From positions 1-45,925 of the forward strand of contig ML014259.1 of NCBI GenBank assembly GCA_003615045.1: a stretch of 45,925 nt of DNA, read 5' to 3'. How positions within the stretch are numbered: position 1 is the first letter of the stretch; every line of letters starts with the position of its first letter. The stretch comes from Caulochytrium protostelioides (lineage: Eukaryota; Chytridiomycota; Caulochytriomycetes; Caulochytriales; Caulochytriaceae). Under the pieces are notes generated by a model. That model was given only the letters and a program-made list of their open reading frames with translations, did no database searches and was not told where the DNA came from. Positions 18,787-29,700 of the stretch are shown here, piece by piece. Both the position numbers and the translations under genes were made by a program.

Positions 18787-21700
18787 ATGATGCGTCGGCG
18801 AACCGGCGGCGGCCCCGACGACGCCGCCGGCGGGGCGGGCATCGACGGCTCCGCCGACGGCTCCGCCGACGGCCTCGTCGATAGCATCCCGCGCGCGCTC
18901 ACGCGCCGCGACAGTCTGCGCAAGCTCCACCACGTAAAGAACGTCGGCATGCTCTCGAGCCTGTGCCTGCTCATCAATGCGCAGATCGGGCCGGGGATCC
19001 CCTTCACGCCGCTGCTCTTCCAAGAAGCCGGCTGGCTCGTGCCGATCATCGCCTTCGCTGTCTTTGCGGTCGTCTCGTCGTTCTCGGTGCTGTTTCTCGT
19101 CGAGGCCATGCAGGCTCTGCCGGGCAACCGCCACTTCCAGGGCACCGTCGAGTATGCGACCCTGATCAACTTCTACTTCGGCAAGTGGTGGCACGTCGTC
19201 GGCCAGGTCTTCCTCTACGGGGCCCTCCAGGCGAACGCGATCCAGTCCATCGTGCTCTGCGCACAATCCTTTGACTACATCCTGCTGGATCTGTTCGGGT
19301 CGAACTGCGGCATCGCCTTCGACCAGGGCCCGCTCTGCGTATACAAGCATGCGCTGCCCCCGAATGCGGCCGTCAGCCCCTTCGGCGACGCCCGGATGTG
19401 TGTCACGGGCGGATTCCTCCTGCTCATCGGCGTCGCGAGCTTCCTCGGACGGTACAATCTCGATGAGACCATGATTGTCCAGAAGATCACGCTGTTCCTG
19501 ACGCTCATGATCGCCTTCTACTGGATCGGCGGGTCCGCCAGTCTGCCGCTGCAGCCGCTGCCGGTCTGCCGGACCCAGGGCCTTGCGCATATCACGGGCA
19601 CCATTATGCTTAACCTCGCATACTCGACCGTCGTTCCTTCCTGGGTCAATATCAAGACCGCCCAGGTCAGCGTTCAGCGGACCGTCTGGACGGCCACCGG
19701 CGGCGCCGCCTTGCTGTACGTGGTCATGTCGCTGCTGCCCGCGATGGCCCTGCAGATCACGGATCCTTCCGGCAACGTCCTCGCTGCCATCAAGGCGTCG
19801 CTGCCCCCGAAGCTGCTTGCGCGCATCTCCATCGATGCCTTTGCTATCGGCATGCTGGCTCCGGCCATCCCCGTCAACTTTATCGTCTCGCGCCACAACC
19901 TCGTCCAGAACGGCGTCCTCGCCCACCGCTGGGCCACCGCCGCCTGCTTCGTCGTGCCCTGGCTCGTCGCGATGCCCATGCTGACCGGCTCCGTCCTGCA
20001 GGACTTCGTCACGTGGTCGTCCCTGATCTTTGTCGGGACCGCCAACTTTGTGATCCCGCTGCTCATCTACCTCAAGGCCGTCCGCTTCCGCCGCACCTAC
20101 AACCGGTACCGGTACCTGACCACTAAGCAGCGTGCCCTGCTGAAGCTCATCCACTGGACGAGCCACCGCATCACCGAATACCTCGCCGCCAACCACCCGG
20201 CGGGCGGCAGCCCAGGCGGCTCCGACCTGGCCGTCCTGCACGGCGGCAGCAGCGCCGACGTGCCCATGATCGCTCGCGCGGGCTCCTATGCCGACGGCGG
20301 GCTCGTCCGCGACGCGCTCGCCGCGCTGGGCGACCCCGCCGATCCCACCGGCGACCCCGTCCATCCCACCGGGGGGGCCATCATCCACGGCGAGCCCATC
20401 CTCTCGACCGACGATGACGACGACGACGACGACGACGATGTCGATGACGACGCATACGGCAACGATCGGATGTCCAACGGATTCGTGGGCAGCGGCAGCG
20501 ACGCAGGACCCACGACGCCCAGCACGGCGCCGATCCCGGCGTCGGTCATGCTGGGGCCCGCGGTGCTGCTGCCCTCAACGCTGGCGCTGGCGCCAGCCGC
20601 CCCTGCCCCCGCCCCCGATGGCGGAACGTCGCCGCCGCCGCTGGCCCCAACGCCCGTGCCGATGCCGACGCCAGGCACGACGCCGACGCCAGGAACGATG
20701 CCGGTTCCGATGCCACGCACCCACCGGCGGCCTGTGCCGCCTAACCGCACGGCGTCGGCGTCCGCCATGACCGTCGCGACGGCGTCGATGCCGCGGCCCG
20801 TGACCGTGCTCGGCGAGACGCCGCCCATGCCCCGCATGATGACCGCCCCGCGGCCGACGATGCGCCACGCGCCCTCGCTCGTCGCCATGCCCGGCTACAG
20901 TCCGCCGGGCGCCGGCATGCCCCTGGACGCCGCGGGTCGCGCCCCGCTCGACCCGCTCGACGTCGACGTCGACGACATGATGGTCACGCTGGACGGCGAG
21001 CTGATGCTGCGGGCGCCGACGCGCCGGCGGCGGCCCTCCCGGCTCGTGGCGGCGCTCACGCTCACGCGTGGCGACTCGGCCGGCAGCCTCGATCCGCGGC
21101 CCTCGCCGGGCGACCGCCTCGCGGGGTGGCGGCAGCGGCTCACGCGCGCGCCGTCGCCGCCCCTCTCGCCGACCCGCGCTGCCTCTGACGCGGCGGCCCT
21201 CCTCGCCCCGCGGACGCCCGATCGTCGGACCGCCGCCGCCGCCGTTACCCCCGCCATCGCGGCGGGTCCGACGCCGTCGCGCATCAGTGTCACGAGCCGC
21301 GTCAGCGGCCGCCGGCTGTCGCCGCATCCGGCGTCGCGCGGCGACACCGCCGCATCGAAGAGCATGCCGCCGCGGCCCGCGGTGATCCTGGCGCAGAGCG
21401 ATGCCGCCTCCGAGCTGGAGGCGCGGCCTTCCCACGGCGGGCCCGTGACGACCATCACGGTCATGGAGCCGGCGAACGACGGCGCCGCGCTCCCCCGTGC
21501 AGATGCGAAGGTGTCGCTGGACCGCTTGCCAGCGCATCTGCATCTGCCGTACGTGGAGCGCGACGAGCGCTCGCGGTCCTGGCTCACGCCGCCGCGGGTC
21601 TCCCTCGCCACGCGGTCCATCACGACGCCCGCCTCGTCCGCGCAGCACGCCGCTTCGGCCGCCTCCTCGGCACACGCCAGCCACGATGCCGCCGCCGCTG

Positions 21701-22911
21701 CCGCCGCCGCGTTGCCGTGGTATGCCGACGGCCGGCTCGCGCCGCCCTCGCCGACCGCGGCCCCCACGACGCCCGATGCACGGTCCCGCGGCGGCTCCTT
21801 CGCCGCGGCCTCCGCCCTCTCCTTATCGTCGTCGCGGTCCCCGGTCTTTCTCGACGAGGACGTGCCCGACCCCGAGGCGCACCTCCCGCAGTCGTCGCTC
21901 GAGCGGCGCGCGACGGCGATGGTGCGCCGGCTCGAGCGCATGGCCGCGCGCGCGCTGGGCCGCACGCCGTCGGACCCGCGGGCGGACGACGCCGCCGCGC
22001 TGCGCCCGCTGCCGACCTTCCACATCACGCAGGCAACGACGCCGCCGCTCTCGCTGGACGAGCGGCGTGAGCTCGATCTTCCACCCGTGCCGCCCGCGCC
22101 CCCGGCGGCGGCGGCGGCATTGCCGTTCTTGGAGGACGTGACGGCGGCCGCCACCACCGCCGCCTCGCCGATGTCACCGCGCGCCCGCCGCGACGTCCTG
22201 AACGACAGCAGCGGCACGCTCATCGCGGGCGAAGACGGCAGCGCCAAACGTGACGGTGCCGCGAAGCATCACCGTCTGGCGCCGCATGTGCCGCTGGCTG
22301 CGCCGTCCGGCACGCTGAAAGGCGCAAACAGTACTAGCGGCAGCGACCGCCGTGTCCCTCCGGCCGTGTTGACGACCACGACGACGATAACCGACCGTGC
22401 GGGCCGGCAGGTGAGTCGCCACCTGACCTCGGAACAGCTCCGGTGCCGCAGCCCGAGCCCCTTCAGCGACGGCGGCGACGCCGAGGCCGAGGCCGAGGCG
22501 AAGCTGGAGCGACATGGGCGTCGCGCGGCCGACGCTGGCAGCGGCCGCGGCCGCGCCGACGACGCGTCGGGCACGGCGGAGGGCATCGCGCTGTGGGCGC
22601 GGTGGCCGTCGTCGCCAGGACCGTCAGCCTCGGCTTCGGCCGTCGGCGCGGCGGGACCGCGGCCGCCATCGGATGTATATCCGACGGATTCGCCGACGCG
22701 CCCGTCTTCGTACGCTTTCGCGGTGTCGTATGGCGATCCGTCGCTCCTGGGCCGTGCCAAAACGCTGCCGGCGCATCCCGATTTCCACGGCCCGGCGTTC
22801 CGGGCGCTGCCGGCGTGGTGCGCTTCGGTCCGCGGGGCGACCGTCGCCGTCTACTTGCTCGTGCTGACCTCCTCAATCAATCTTCTGAATCTCGTGCTCG
22901 GCTTCTTCTGA
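18787..22911 (+). CDS. AAAP-family amino-acid transporter with a giant loop before the last helix
   Basis: Members of the amino acid/auxin permease family (Pfam Aa_trans; SLC32/36/38, fungal Avt) move amino acids across vacuolar or plasma membranes. The 1374-residue product has ten hydrophobic segments in residues about 50-428. The first contains NAQIGPGIPFTPLLFQEAG, the family's unwound helix 1; later ones include MLNLAYSTVVPSWVNIKTA and FVGTANFVIPLLIYL. Then come about 920 residues of disordered Pro/Ala/Ser/Arg-rich sequence with an Asp run (about residues 540-555). The final 25 residues, GATVAVYLLVLTSSINLLN and on, form one more helix at the very C-terminus. AAAP proteins have 11 helices, so this looks like helix 11 displaced by a hypertrophied loop. 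Start ATG 18787 or 18790. Substrate is unknown. Confidence 0.82.
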   Translation: MMRRRTGGGPDDAAGGAGIDGSADGSADGLVDSIPRALTRRDSLRKLHHVKNVGMLSSLCLLINAQIGPGIPFTPLLFQEAGWLVPIIAFAVFAVVSSFSVLFLVEAMQALPGNRHFQGTVEYATLINFYFGKWWHVVGQVFLYGALQANAIQSIVLCAQSFDYILLDLFGSNCGIAFDQGPLCVYKHALPPNAAVSPFGDARMCVTGGFLLLIGVASFLGRYNLDETMIVQKITLFLTLMIAFYWIGGSASLPLQPLPVCRTQGLAHITGTIMLNLAYSTVVPSWVNIKTAQVSVQRTVWTATGGAALLYVVMSLLPAMALQITDPSGNVLAAIKASLPPKLLARISIDAFAIGMLAPAIPVNFIVSRHNLVQNGVLAHRWATAACFVVPWLVAMPMLTGSVLQDFVTWSSLIFVGTANFVIPLLIYLKAVRFRRTYNRYRYLTTKQRALLKLIHWTSHRITEYLAANHPAGGSPGGSDLAVLHGGSSADVPMIARAGSYADGGLVRDALAALGDPADPTGDPVHPTGGAIIHGEPILSTDDDDDDDDDDVDDDAYGNDRMSNGFVGSGSDAGPTTPSTAPIPASVMLGPAVLLPSTLALAPAAPAPAPDGGTSPPPLAPTPVPMPTPGTTPTPGTMPVPMPRTHRRPVPPNRTASASAMTVATASMPRPVTVLGETPPMPRMMTAPRPTMRHAPSLVAMPGYSPPGAGMPLDAAGRAPLDPLDVDVDDMMVTLDGELMLRAPTRRRRPSRLVAALTLTRGDSAGSLDPRPSPGDRLAGWRQRLTRAPSPPLSPTRAASDAAALLAPRTPDRRTAAAAVTPAIAAGPTPSRISVTSRVSGRRLSPHPASRGDTAASKSMPPRPAVILAQSDAASELEARPSHGGPVTTITVMEPANDGAALPRADAKVSLDRLPAHLHLPYVERDERSRSWLTPPRVSLATRSITTPASSAQHAASAASSAHASHDAAAAAAAALPWYADGRLAPPSPTAAPTTPDARSRGGSFAAASALSLSSSRSPVFLDEDVPDPEAHLPQSSLERRATAMVRRLERMAARALGRTPSDPRADDAAALRPLPTFHITQATTPPLSLDERRELDLPPVPPAPPAAAAALPFLEDVTAAATTAASPMSPRARRDVLNDSSGTLIAGEDGSAKRDGAAKHHRLAPHVPLAAPSGTLKGANSTSGSDRRVPPAVLTTTTTITDRAGRQVSRHLTSEQLRCRSPSPFSDGGDAEAEAEAKLERHGRRAADAGSGRGRADDASGTAEGIALWARWPSSPGPSASASAVGAAGPRPPSDVYPTDSPTRPSSYAFAVSYGDPSLLGRAKTLPAHPDFHGPAFRALPAWCASVRGATVAVYLLVLTSSINLLNLVLGFF

Positions 22912-23438
22912 ATCGCTCTTTCCTGGCTCCAATCATTTTTTTTGTGTGTCACTCGCTTAAGTTTCATTTCATCGAACAATGACGACGGCGGCGTGGCCGG
23001 CGGCGAGCGACCGGCCTTCCGTCCCTCATGCCACCTCGCCCGCTGCGGTCCGGCGGGGCTAGGGTCCACGCCGATCTGGAGTCCGCAACGAAGGGGGGCG
23101 CGCACGCGACGGAAGGCCGGGGAAGGGGCGCCGGCTGTCCGTAGCTGGCGTGGTCGGCCCCATGGCTCCCTCACGGTCTCACGGCCGGCGACGCGCGCGA
23201 ATCACGTGGGAACCACGTGGACATCGTCATGGCGCCGACGAAGGCGATCGTCACCACGTCTTCGGCGGCTCGAGCATACCAGCGAACGCAGTCGGGCAGC
23301 GCGGCATCCGAGCCGTCGCCACCCGCGTCGCACCCGTCGAGGGGCGGCCTGGCTCGCGCGGCGCCGTGCGCGCGGCACGCTCGGCCGATCAATGAAGCCC
23401 CCTGAGCGCCTGTGTCGAGCGATCCCGTCTCCGGAGCC
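22912..23438. other. Intergenic region between transporter and sulfurtransferase genes
   Basis: It starts with a T-rich and GT-rich patch (about 22933-22950), which suits a 3'-end processing region for the transporter, and then becomes GC-rich with the promoter of the next gene. No gene recognised. Confidence 0.45.
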
Positions 23439-24807
23439 ATGGCCGCCCGTGTACTGGCCTCAGTGCCGTCCCTGCGCCTGCTTTCGGCCGCGACCCCGCG
23501 CGCCAGCCGCGTGCTCTCGTCCGTGATTCGCGCGGCTTCCTTGACCGTGCCCGCGTCGCCCGCCGCCGCGCCCTCACGCCTCGCCGCGACGCCGTCGCGC
23601 ACAGCGGCTCGGCGTGCGCATCTCGTAGCGCCGCTCGTGGCACAGCACGTGGCACGCGCCATGTCGACAACGACTCCCTGCGCATCGTCGCCGCCGCCGC
23701 ATGCGTCTGCGCTGGTCCAGCCCGAGGACGTCGATCTCGCCACGTGCATCTGCGTCGACGCCTCATGGTACCTCGGCCAGCCCGAAGGCACCGGCCGCGC
23801 GCGGTATGCGCAAGAGCACATCCCCGGCGCGCGGTTTTTTGATCTCGACGCGGTCTCGGACCGCTCGAGCGATCTCCCGCACATGCTGCCGTTCAACGAG
23901 CCGTTCGAGCAGGCCGTCGGCGCGCTCGGCATCACGCCCGCGGACTGCCTCGTTATCTACGACCAGCAGGGCATGTTCTCGGCGCCGCGCGTCTGGTGGA
24001 CCTTCAAGGCCTTTGGCCACGCCGACGTCGTGGTCCTTGACGGCGGGCTGCCCGCATGGAAACGCGCCCGGCGTCCGACCACCGCCGAGCCCACCCCGAT
24101 CAAGGTAAGCGATCTCTCGTTACGGCCCGCTGAAATATAGCAATCGGGCTCAAGAGCAACAAGGCAACGCCTCAATGAAACCCATCAGCATCACGCGTTG
24201 GGGCTGGTGCAAGACGACGAGACCCTCACACGCATGATATGATGTTATTATGATGTTGATATGATGGCCACGCTGTGCTTGATTACACGATCGGCATTGG
24301 GATGCTGGGGCGGGGGCTTCTTGGTGCTCTGTCATGGATCGCCTGGGAGGGCTTCCTCCCATCCAGCCGACGACCTACAGGGCTGCCTTTCAGCCTGAGA
24401 TGCTGACCGACTTCCGGTCGGTGTACAACAAACTCGTGGATTTTACGAGCCCGCGGCCCGACCAGATCATTGACGCCCGGCCCGCCGCGCGGTTCCAGGG
24501 CAAAGCGCCTGAGCCGCGACCGGGGCTCGCCTCCGGTCACGTGCCAACTGCCGTCAACGTGCCCTTCGGCGAGCTGCTCGACCCGGCCACCGGCGGGTTC
24601 CTGCCGGCCGACCGGCTCGCGGCGCGACTGTCGGCCGCCGGGATCGACCTCACGCGGCCGGTCGTCACCATGTGCGGCAGTGGCGTCACGGCGGCCGTCA
24701 TCTACCTCGCGCTCTGGGAGCTGGGCAAGCGCGACGAGCTGGCCCTCTATGATGGCTCCTGGGCCGAGTGGGGGCGGCGCAAGGAAGCGCCGGTCGCAGC
24801 GCCGTAA
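23439..24807 (+). CDS. 3-mercaptopyruvate sulfurtransferase (two rhodanese domains), one intron
   Basis: Exons are 23439-24104 and 24367-24807, giving 368 residues. The enzyme moves sulfur from 3-mercaptopyruvate to acceptors such as thioredoxin. The first rhodanese domain has VDASWYLGQPEGTGRARY, EHIPGARFFDLDAVSD, VIYDQQGMFSAPRVWWTF and VVLDGGLPAWKR; the second has IIDARPAARFQG, HVPTAVNVPFGEL and the active-site loop MCGSGVTA with Cys325. CGSG rather than CRKG points to mercaptopyruvate rather than thiosulfate as substrate. Residues 1 to about 70, starting MAARVLASVPSLRLLSAATP, are a mitochondrial presequence; ATG 23439 sits in a strong GCCATGG context. A second in-frame ATG at 23661 (MSTTTP) could make a cytosolic form by leaky or internal initiation. 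Confidence 0.9.
24105..24366 (+). other. Spliceosomal intron in the sulfurtransferase gene
   Basis: The donor is AAG|GTAAGC and the acceptor TCCTCCCATCCAG|CC after a pyrimidine stretch; length 262 bases, phase 0 on both sides. The reading frame hits a stop soon after the donor, and the second rhodanese domain resumes exactly in phase with PTTYRAAFQPE, the usual start of this domain. The intron is clearly more AT-rich than the exons. Confidence 0.85.
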
Positions 24808-24969
24808 ATCATCCATCAAGCTTCGTCAATCATATCGCCCTGTTCTGGTTTTTGTCCGCTCATGAGCGGTAAGCGCTAACAGACGTGGTCTTTAATTGCT
24901 GTTGGTTCATGGCAACAGATGTGTAAGCGTTGGGGCTCATGGAAACGAGCACGCTCATATCACCCACTC

Positions 24970-25419
24970 TCATCGCGCGCCGGGACGGCCTAGTGCCTGC
25001 ATACCCTGATGCTGGGCTGAAATCACGTAAGTCGGGCGCACATTAAAAAGAAGCTTGTGGCGAATAATGGTCTCGGCTACGTATTCCACGCCGTCATGTG
25101 AGGCCTCGTTGTCGTCGTCGCTGTCGTCGTTGCCATCGTCGCTGCGAACGCGGTTTCGAGCACGGACAGCGGCGTCGGTATGACGGTCACGGCGCACGAG
25201 CATCAGCGGCTTCTTGAGTTTGACGTGCTGGCCTTCGAGCTGGTGGTGGCCAATTTGCAGCGTGGGCTTGCCCTTCGCATTCATGGCGACGCGGCCCAGC
25301 GGCAGTCCGTCAACGCCCGGCGCATGCAGCGCTTCGAGGACACCCTGGACCTCGACGATGGCCCAGGTCGCGGGCTCGCGCTCGCCCGGAATAGGCAGCT
25401 GCAACGGCACTTGGACCAT
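24970..25419 (-). CDS. CTF8: CTF8, subunit of the Ctf18-RFC clamp loader
   Basis: Ctf8 joins Dcc1 and Ctf18 in the alternative replication factor C that handles PCNA at forks and supports sister-chromatid cohesion. The 149-residue product is the size expected for this small subunit. It shows the family layout: TWAIVEVQGVLEAL (strands one and two), LGRVAMNAKGKPTLQIGHHQ, LEGQHVKLKKPLMLV, an acidic low-complexity insert (DDGNDDSDDDNE), then YVAETIIRHKLLFNVRPTYVI, the C-terminal segment that pairs with Dcc1. The start MVQVPLQLPI matches human CTF8 (MVQI). It ends 162 bases from the end of the convergent sulfurtransferase gene and is divergent from CC2D2A. Confidence 0.88.
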   Translation of the reverse strand: MVQVPLQLPIPGEREPATWAIVEVQGVLEALHAPGVDGLPLGRVAMNAKGKPTLQIGHHQLEGQHVKLKKPLMLVRRDRHTDAAVRARNRVRSDDGNDDSDDDNEASHDGVEYVAETIIRHKLLFNVRPTYVISAQHQGMQALGRPGAR

Positions 25420-26729
25420 GGTACGACAGATCGGATCGAGTCAGACCCGAAAGAAAAAGGGGATACGCGGGTCATATGCGGGACGCGGGTGACCGTGAAT
25501 CCGGAAAACTCCGACAGATGCGGGAATTCAAGCGGGCGTGCACATGCCCCGTGAAACGCTTGCTGCTCCGATTGCTGGTCGATGACGCATGGCAGAGGAC
25601 GCGTGAGGAAGAGGACGAATGGTCTCTCTCGTGACGCGTGGTCGACCACGTGATGGACACGTGTCGTGCGCGTAAGTCGGCACATGTGTGGCACCACACG
25701 TCGAGCCCATCGCGTACGGACGATCGGCCAGGGAGCAGGAGCATCGTCAGGCGCGCTGCGCCATACGGCATGTGCCTTCGTCGGCTCTCCTTCGGCCGCG
25801 TTGCCAGCGGCAACGCGGCAAGCTTGGGGTGCGAGAGCGCTGCGCCATGCCACGCGCCACACGCGATCAGTAGAACTTCGAGTCGGAGACATGAATTAAA
25901 TTTTAGATAAATTATGGATGATGACAATTGTTGCCCGCTAAACTCCGACCGATACGCGCACTGCATCACTGCGTGCAAGCACGCCGCCGGTCATGGATCA
26001 CATGTCTCCCTGCCGTGTGCCCCATATCTGATGGCCGATACACACACACAAACTCGCGTCGCTGATCGACTGATCCATTGATGTGGTGTGCGGCAACTGC
26101 AGCGCTTCTCCACTAGGCCCCGCTAGGCGGGATCGGCGGCATTTGAAAATGATCCCCACCACATTACAGGAAGATCAGGCTGATAGCACTCACGCCCGAT
26201 GGCACATGCTCTCTCAACTACTGTACAGCTCCGACCGGGCTCTGCCTTGAACGCCGGCTGAGGACCCAGGGTACTTGAATGAAGCGGATCAATGCGACCG
26301 CTCAGGATGGTGGTCAGGACCAGGCAAGTGCAACCCACGACCACCATTCAGCGCTCATCATGTGAGCATTAAAGTCTCTGCGACTATTGCAGCGGCTACA
26401 GCGATTGCCGCATCCACGCCGTCGACATGCGCACCACCCCGTCCTGAAAGGCCATACTGCCGCTGCTGCCGCACGCAGGGCACCCTTCTCCTCGCCATCT
26501 GGCATCCGCCATCCGCCATCCGCCATCCGCCATCGCGGTGATCGCAGACCCCAACCATCCTGCGAATCGTCGCCTCCTCGGCTCGAACCTCTCCGCATCT
26601 TCGCGGCTCGAGCCGCTTCGCCGCCTTTGTCACCGATTACTGCAGGCTCGCCGCTGCCGTGCTTCTCGGCCGCGTCCGCATCGCCCTTTCGTCGACCCCG
26701 CGTCAATCACGCCTCGACCACACGCCATC
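25420..26729. promoter_or_regulatory. Divergent intergenic region between CTF8 and CC2D2A
   Basis: Both neighbours start outward from this 1.3 kb. It holds an AT-rich patch at about 25888-25930, a short AC run near 26039-26051 and a CATCCGC repeat near 26503-26534. No gene is recognisable; the small open frames are featureless. Confidence 0.45.
26503..26534. repeat. Heptanucleotide tandem repeat CATCCGC
   Basis: Four exact head-to-tail units plus a partial one, about 200 bases upstream of the CC2D2A start. A shorter run of the same kind occurs near 5256-5275. Confidence 0.75.
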
Positions 26730-29700
26730 ATGCTGCCCCCAAGAGCGCCGAGCCACGACCTGCTGAGCCCGGGCAGCAAAGGCGGCCCTGTCAGTAGTAA
26801 CAGCGCCGGCGTGAATCGGGACACGGCACCACGTGGTTACCCGAGTCACGGCAGCGCAGGCCCAGATGACCGTGCCGACGGCAGCACTACCGCGGCCGCG
26901 ACGGCGACGCCCTCGCCCTCGCCCTCACCGTTGCCGTCGACGCTCTCGTCGCGCCGTCCCTCGCTTCACGCGCAGGCCGCCGAGGGATCGGCGGCCACGG
27001 CCGCGGCAGGGAACCCGGGCCCGCCGCCTGAACTGAAGGTAACGCATCGAATGGAATGTCGCACGGCTTGCGTCATGGGCTTTGACTCACCGCAGACCTG
27101 CTTGATCTGCATGGCACTTGCTCTGTCTAGCCCATTCTGAAACTGACGCCATGGCCGATGCCGAGTGCGGCGACGCCGACCACGATGACGCTTGCGACAG
27201 CGGCGGCGCCTACCCCCCTGTTGCCACGGGTCCAGTCCGCCGTACTGCTGGGCGGCGCGGCCGCCCACACTCCGTCGCATGCGGCTCTGCGGCCAACGCC
27301 CTCGGCAGCCACCCTCGCCGCCGTCCATGCCTTCCGGCGTTCGCACTCGACTAGTTCCGGCATCGGTGGCGTGCTCGCTTCTGCGGCGCTCTCCCCGACG
27401 CGCCCCGCCGTCGACGCCGTCGCGGCCGCCGCCGCCGCCATGACGGCCACCGGCATGCTGCCGCGGATGTCGTCCGCCGCGCTGTCGGCGACGGCGACGC
27501 TGCACGCCGCCGAAGGCGCCGGAGACGACGCCGCGGACGGCGCCGCCAGCGGGATGGCGACGGTGGGCATGTCGCCTCCTCGAACGCATCCGGCATGGAT
27601 CGAAGGCGAGTGGAACGCCTGGGCGATGCCGGTGGCGAAGCAGCGGCGGTGGCACGCGGCGCCGCTGGCACTGGACCCCAGCACGGTCGTGCCGGTTGTC
27701 GACGACGTGACCATCACGATGCAGCGCATTGCGCGGGCCGCTAGCTGGTCGCAGGAGACGCAGATGTGGCGCGAGAAGCAGCGGGAGGAAGGCATCTACG
27801 TGGCACGCGCCGCCGTGGCGCCGCCGCCAACGCGATGGCTCGGACAGGTGGCCCGTGGCCGCATTGTGCCTCTCTCGGACGCCATCCATGACGGCGGCCA
27901 CGCATTGCCCGACCGGACGGGCGGGAAGGGCGATCACGTCAGCATTCCGATGCCGACGGGTCATGATTTCGGCGACGGCACGCCCGGCCCGCCAGCCACC
28001 GTGGATGTACCGCCGATGCAGAACCCTTATGTGGACGAGCTGGGCGCCGAGACACGCATTCAGTATGCGCGGCAGTGGTCGTCGACCACGTGGGAGCAGC
28101 TGGCGCAGTCGATGCAGCCGCCGGCTCTCCTCGTGGTGCGCATGGGCCCGTTTCATCTGACCATGCCCAGCCGGTTGGTCCACCCGCAGCTGCGCCTCGC
28201 CGAGCGCCTTGTGGCGTTCAGTGAGCTGCTTGCGCAGCGGATGGAAGCCCGCGAATTCGACTATCTGTGGTCCAAGATTGCGATTTGCCGTGAACGGTAT
28301 ACAGCGATCCGGGTGGACATCAAGACCGCGCAACAGGCCTTTCTCGCGCTGGGGAAACCCAAGTCGCGGCGGGACCGGCAGGCCCTGCATGCGCTGAAAG
28401 CTCAACTCCGCGAGCTGCACCACTACTGGGCTACCTGTCTGGATGAAGCGCTGGAACTGCGGCAGCTGGTTCGCGAGAACCGCTTTTTTGATCATCGCGT
28501 TTCGGAGCAGATCCAGGAATGCTGGCAGTCCCTATTGCGTCAGCAGCTGCAGGACGGCTATGTTGCCACCCCGCTCGACGTGACTTTTGCCCGGAAAAGG
28601 ATTCTGCCGGGTCGTGACTTGGAAGAGCAGCAGCGCCACGAGCTCTATGAGCGCGAGCAGCGCGCCATTCTCCGGAATGCGGAGCGCAAGCGCCAGTGGA
28701 AAAACGATCAGAAGGCGTGGCAGGCGCGCAAAGCCCTCAAGGAGCTCCAGGACGACGCTCGCGACGATGTCCGCGGGCACCAGTTTGCCTCGCTCGCGCG
28801 GCCGCATCATCCCACGCCCTATACGATTGCCGATACGCCGCTTCCGCCGCCGTCTGCCCCGTCGGCACCGTCGCTGTGGACGCGGGCGCGCGGACGCTCC
28901 GCCACCGTGAGCGTCGCTACCGGGCCAAGCGCTCGCGCGGCCGCCGCGCCGCCGTCGCAGGGCTCCCGGACCCGTTCCCGGTCCGGCCGGCCGCAGGCCC
29001 AGGCCAACATGCTGAACCTCGACGGTGGGCACGACAAGCAACGCCGCCGCCGCACCCACAGTCTGCCGGCCTACCGGCCGACCGTCATCGCCAACGACGA
29101 CTTCATGAAGCTACTCCAGGACCTCGGCGTCGCGTCAGCCCCGCCGCCGCCCGCAGCACTCGCGCCGCTCCCGGCTGTTGCGGGTGCGGTCACGCCGGCG
29201 CCCCTGTCCCGGACGGCCTCGCGTGCTGGTACGGCGCCCGTCGACAGTTCAGCCATTATCGACGATCCTCCCTCGGCGTCGGTGTCGGCGTCGTCGGCAC
29301 CCGCGCCCGCGACCCCCACGATGCCGCGGCACCGCGTGCGCTCGAGCGCGACGCGGTCGCTGCTCGTGCGGACGCAGCTCGTGACGCGGCCGTCCGAGAC
29401 GGCGCTTGCCCAGGAGCCCGTAGCGTGGCCGGCGTTCCGGGACGACGCGTTCGACCGCGACTTGCATCGCCGGACGATCGCGGAGCAGGACGCGATGACG
29501 TGGCATCCCGAGATCCTGCTGCCGCGGCTCGCGTGGACGAAGCCGCTGACGCCGGCGCGGGCGTGTCCGCGCGCGGAGCAGCAACGTCGCGCGGACGCCC
29601 TCGCGTCCGTCTTCTCGGCCGCGCTGTGGATCGACGACGCGCTCGTGACGACCACGCCGTGGCGGCCAATCGATCCCGTGACGGGACTCATCAACTGGGG

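Noticed and set aside
18619-20388. 589-codon minus-strand open frame opposite the transporter
   Set aside because: Asp/Gly/Arg-rich shadow frame; the plus strand encodes ten membrane helices of a known family.
26966-28495. 509-codon minus-strand open frame opposite CC2D2A
   Set aside because: Arg/His-rich shadow without a domain; CC2D2A on the plus strand is well supported.
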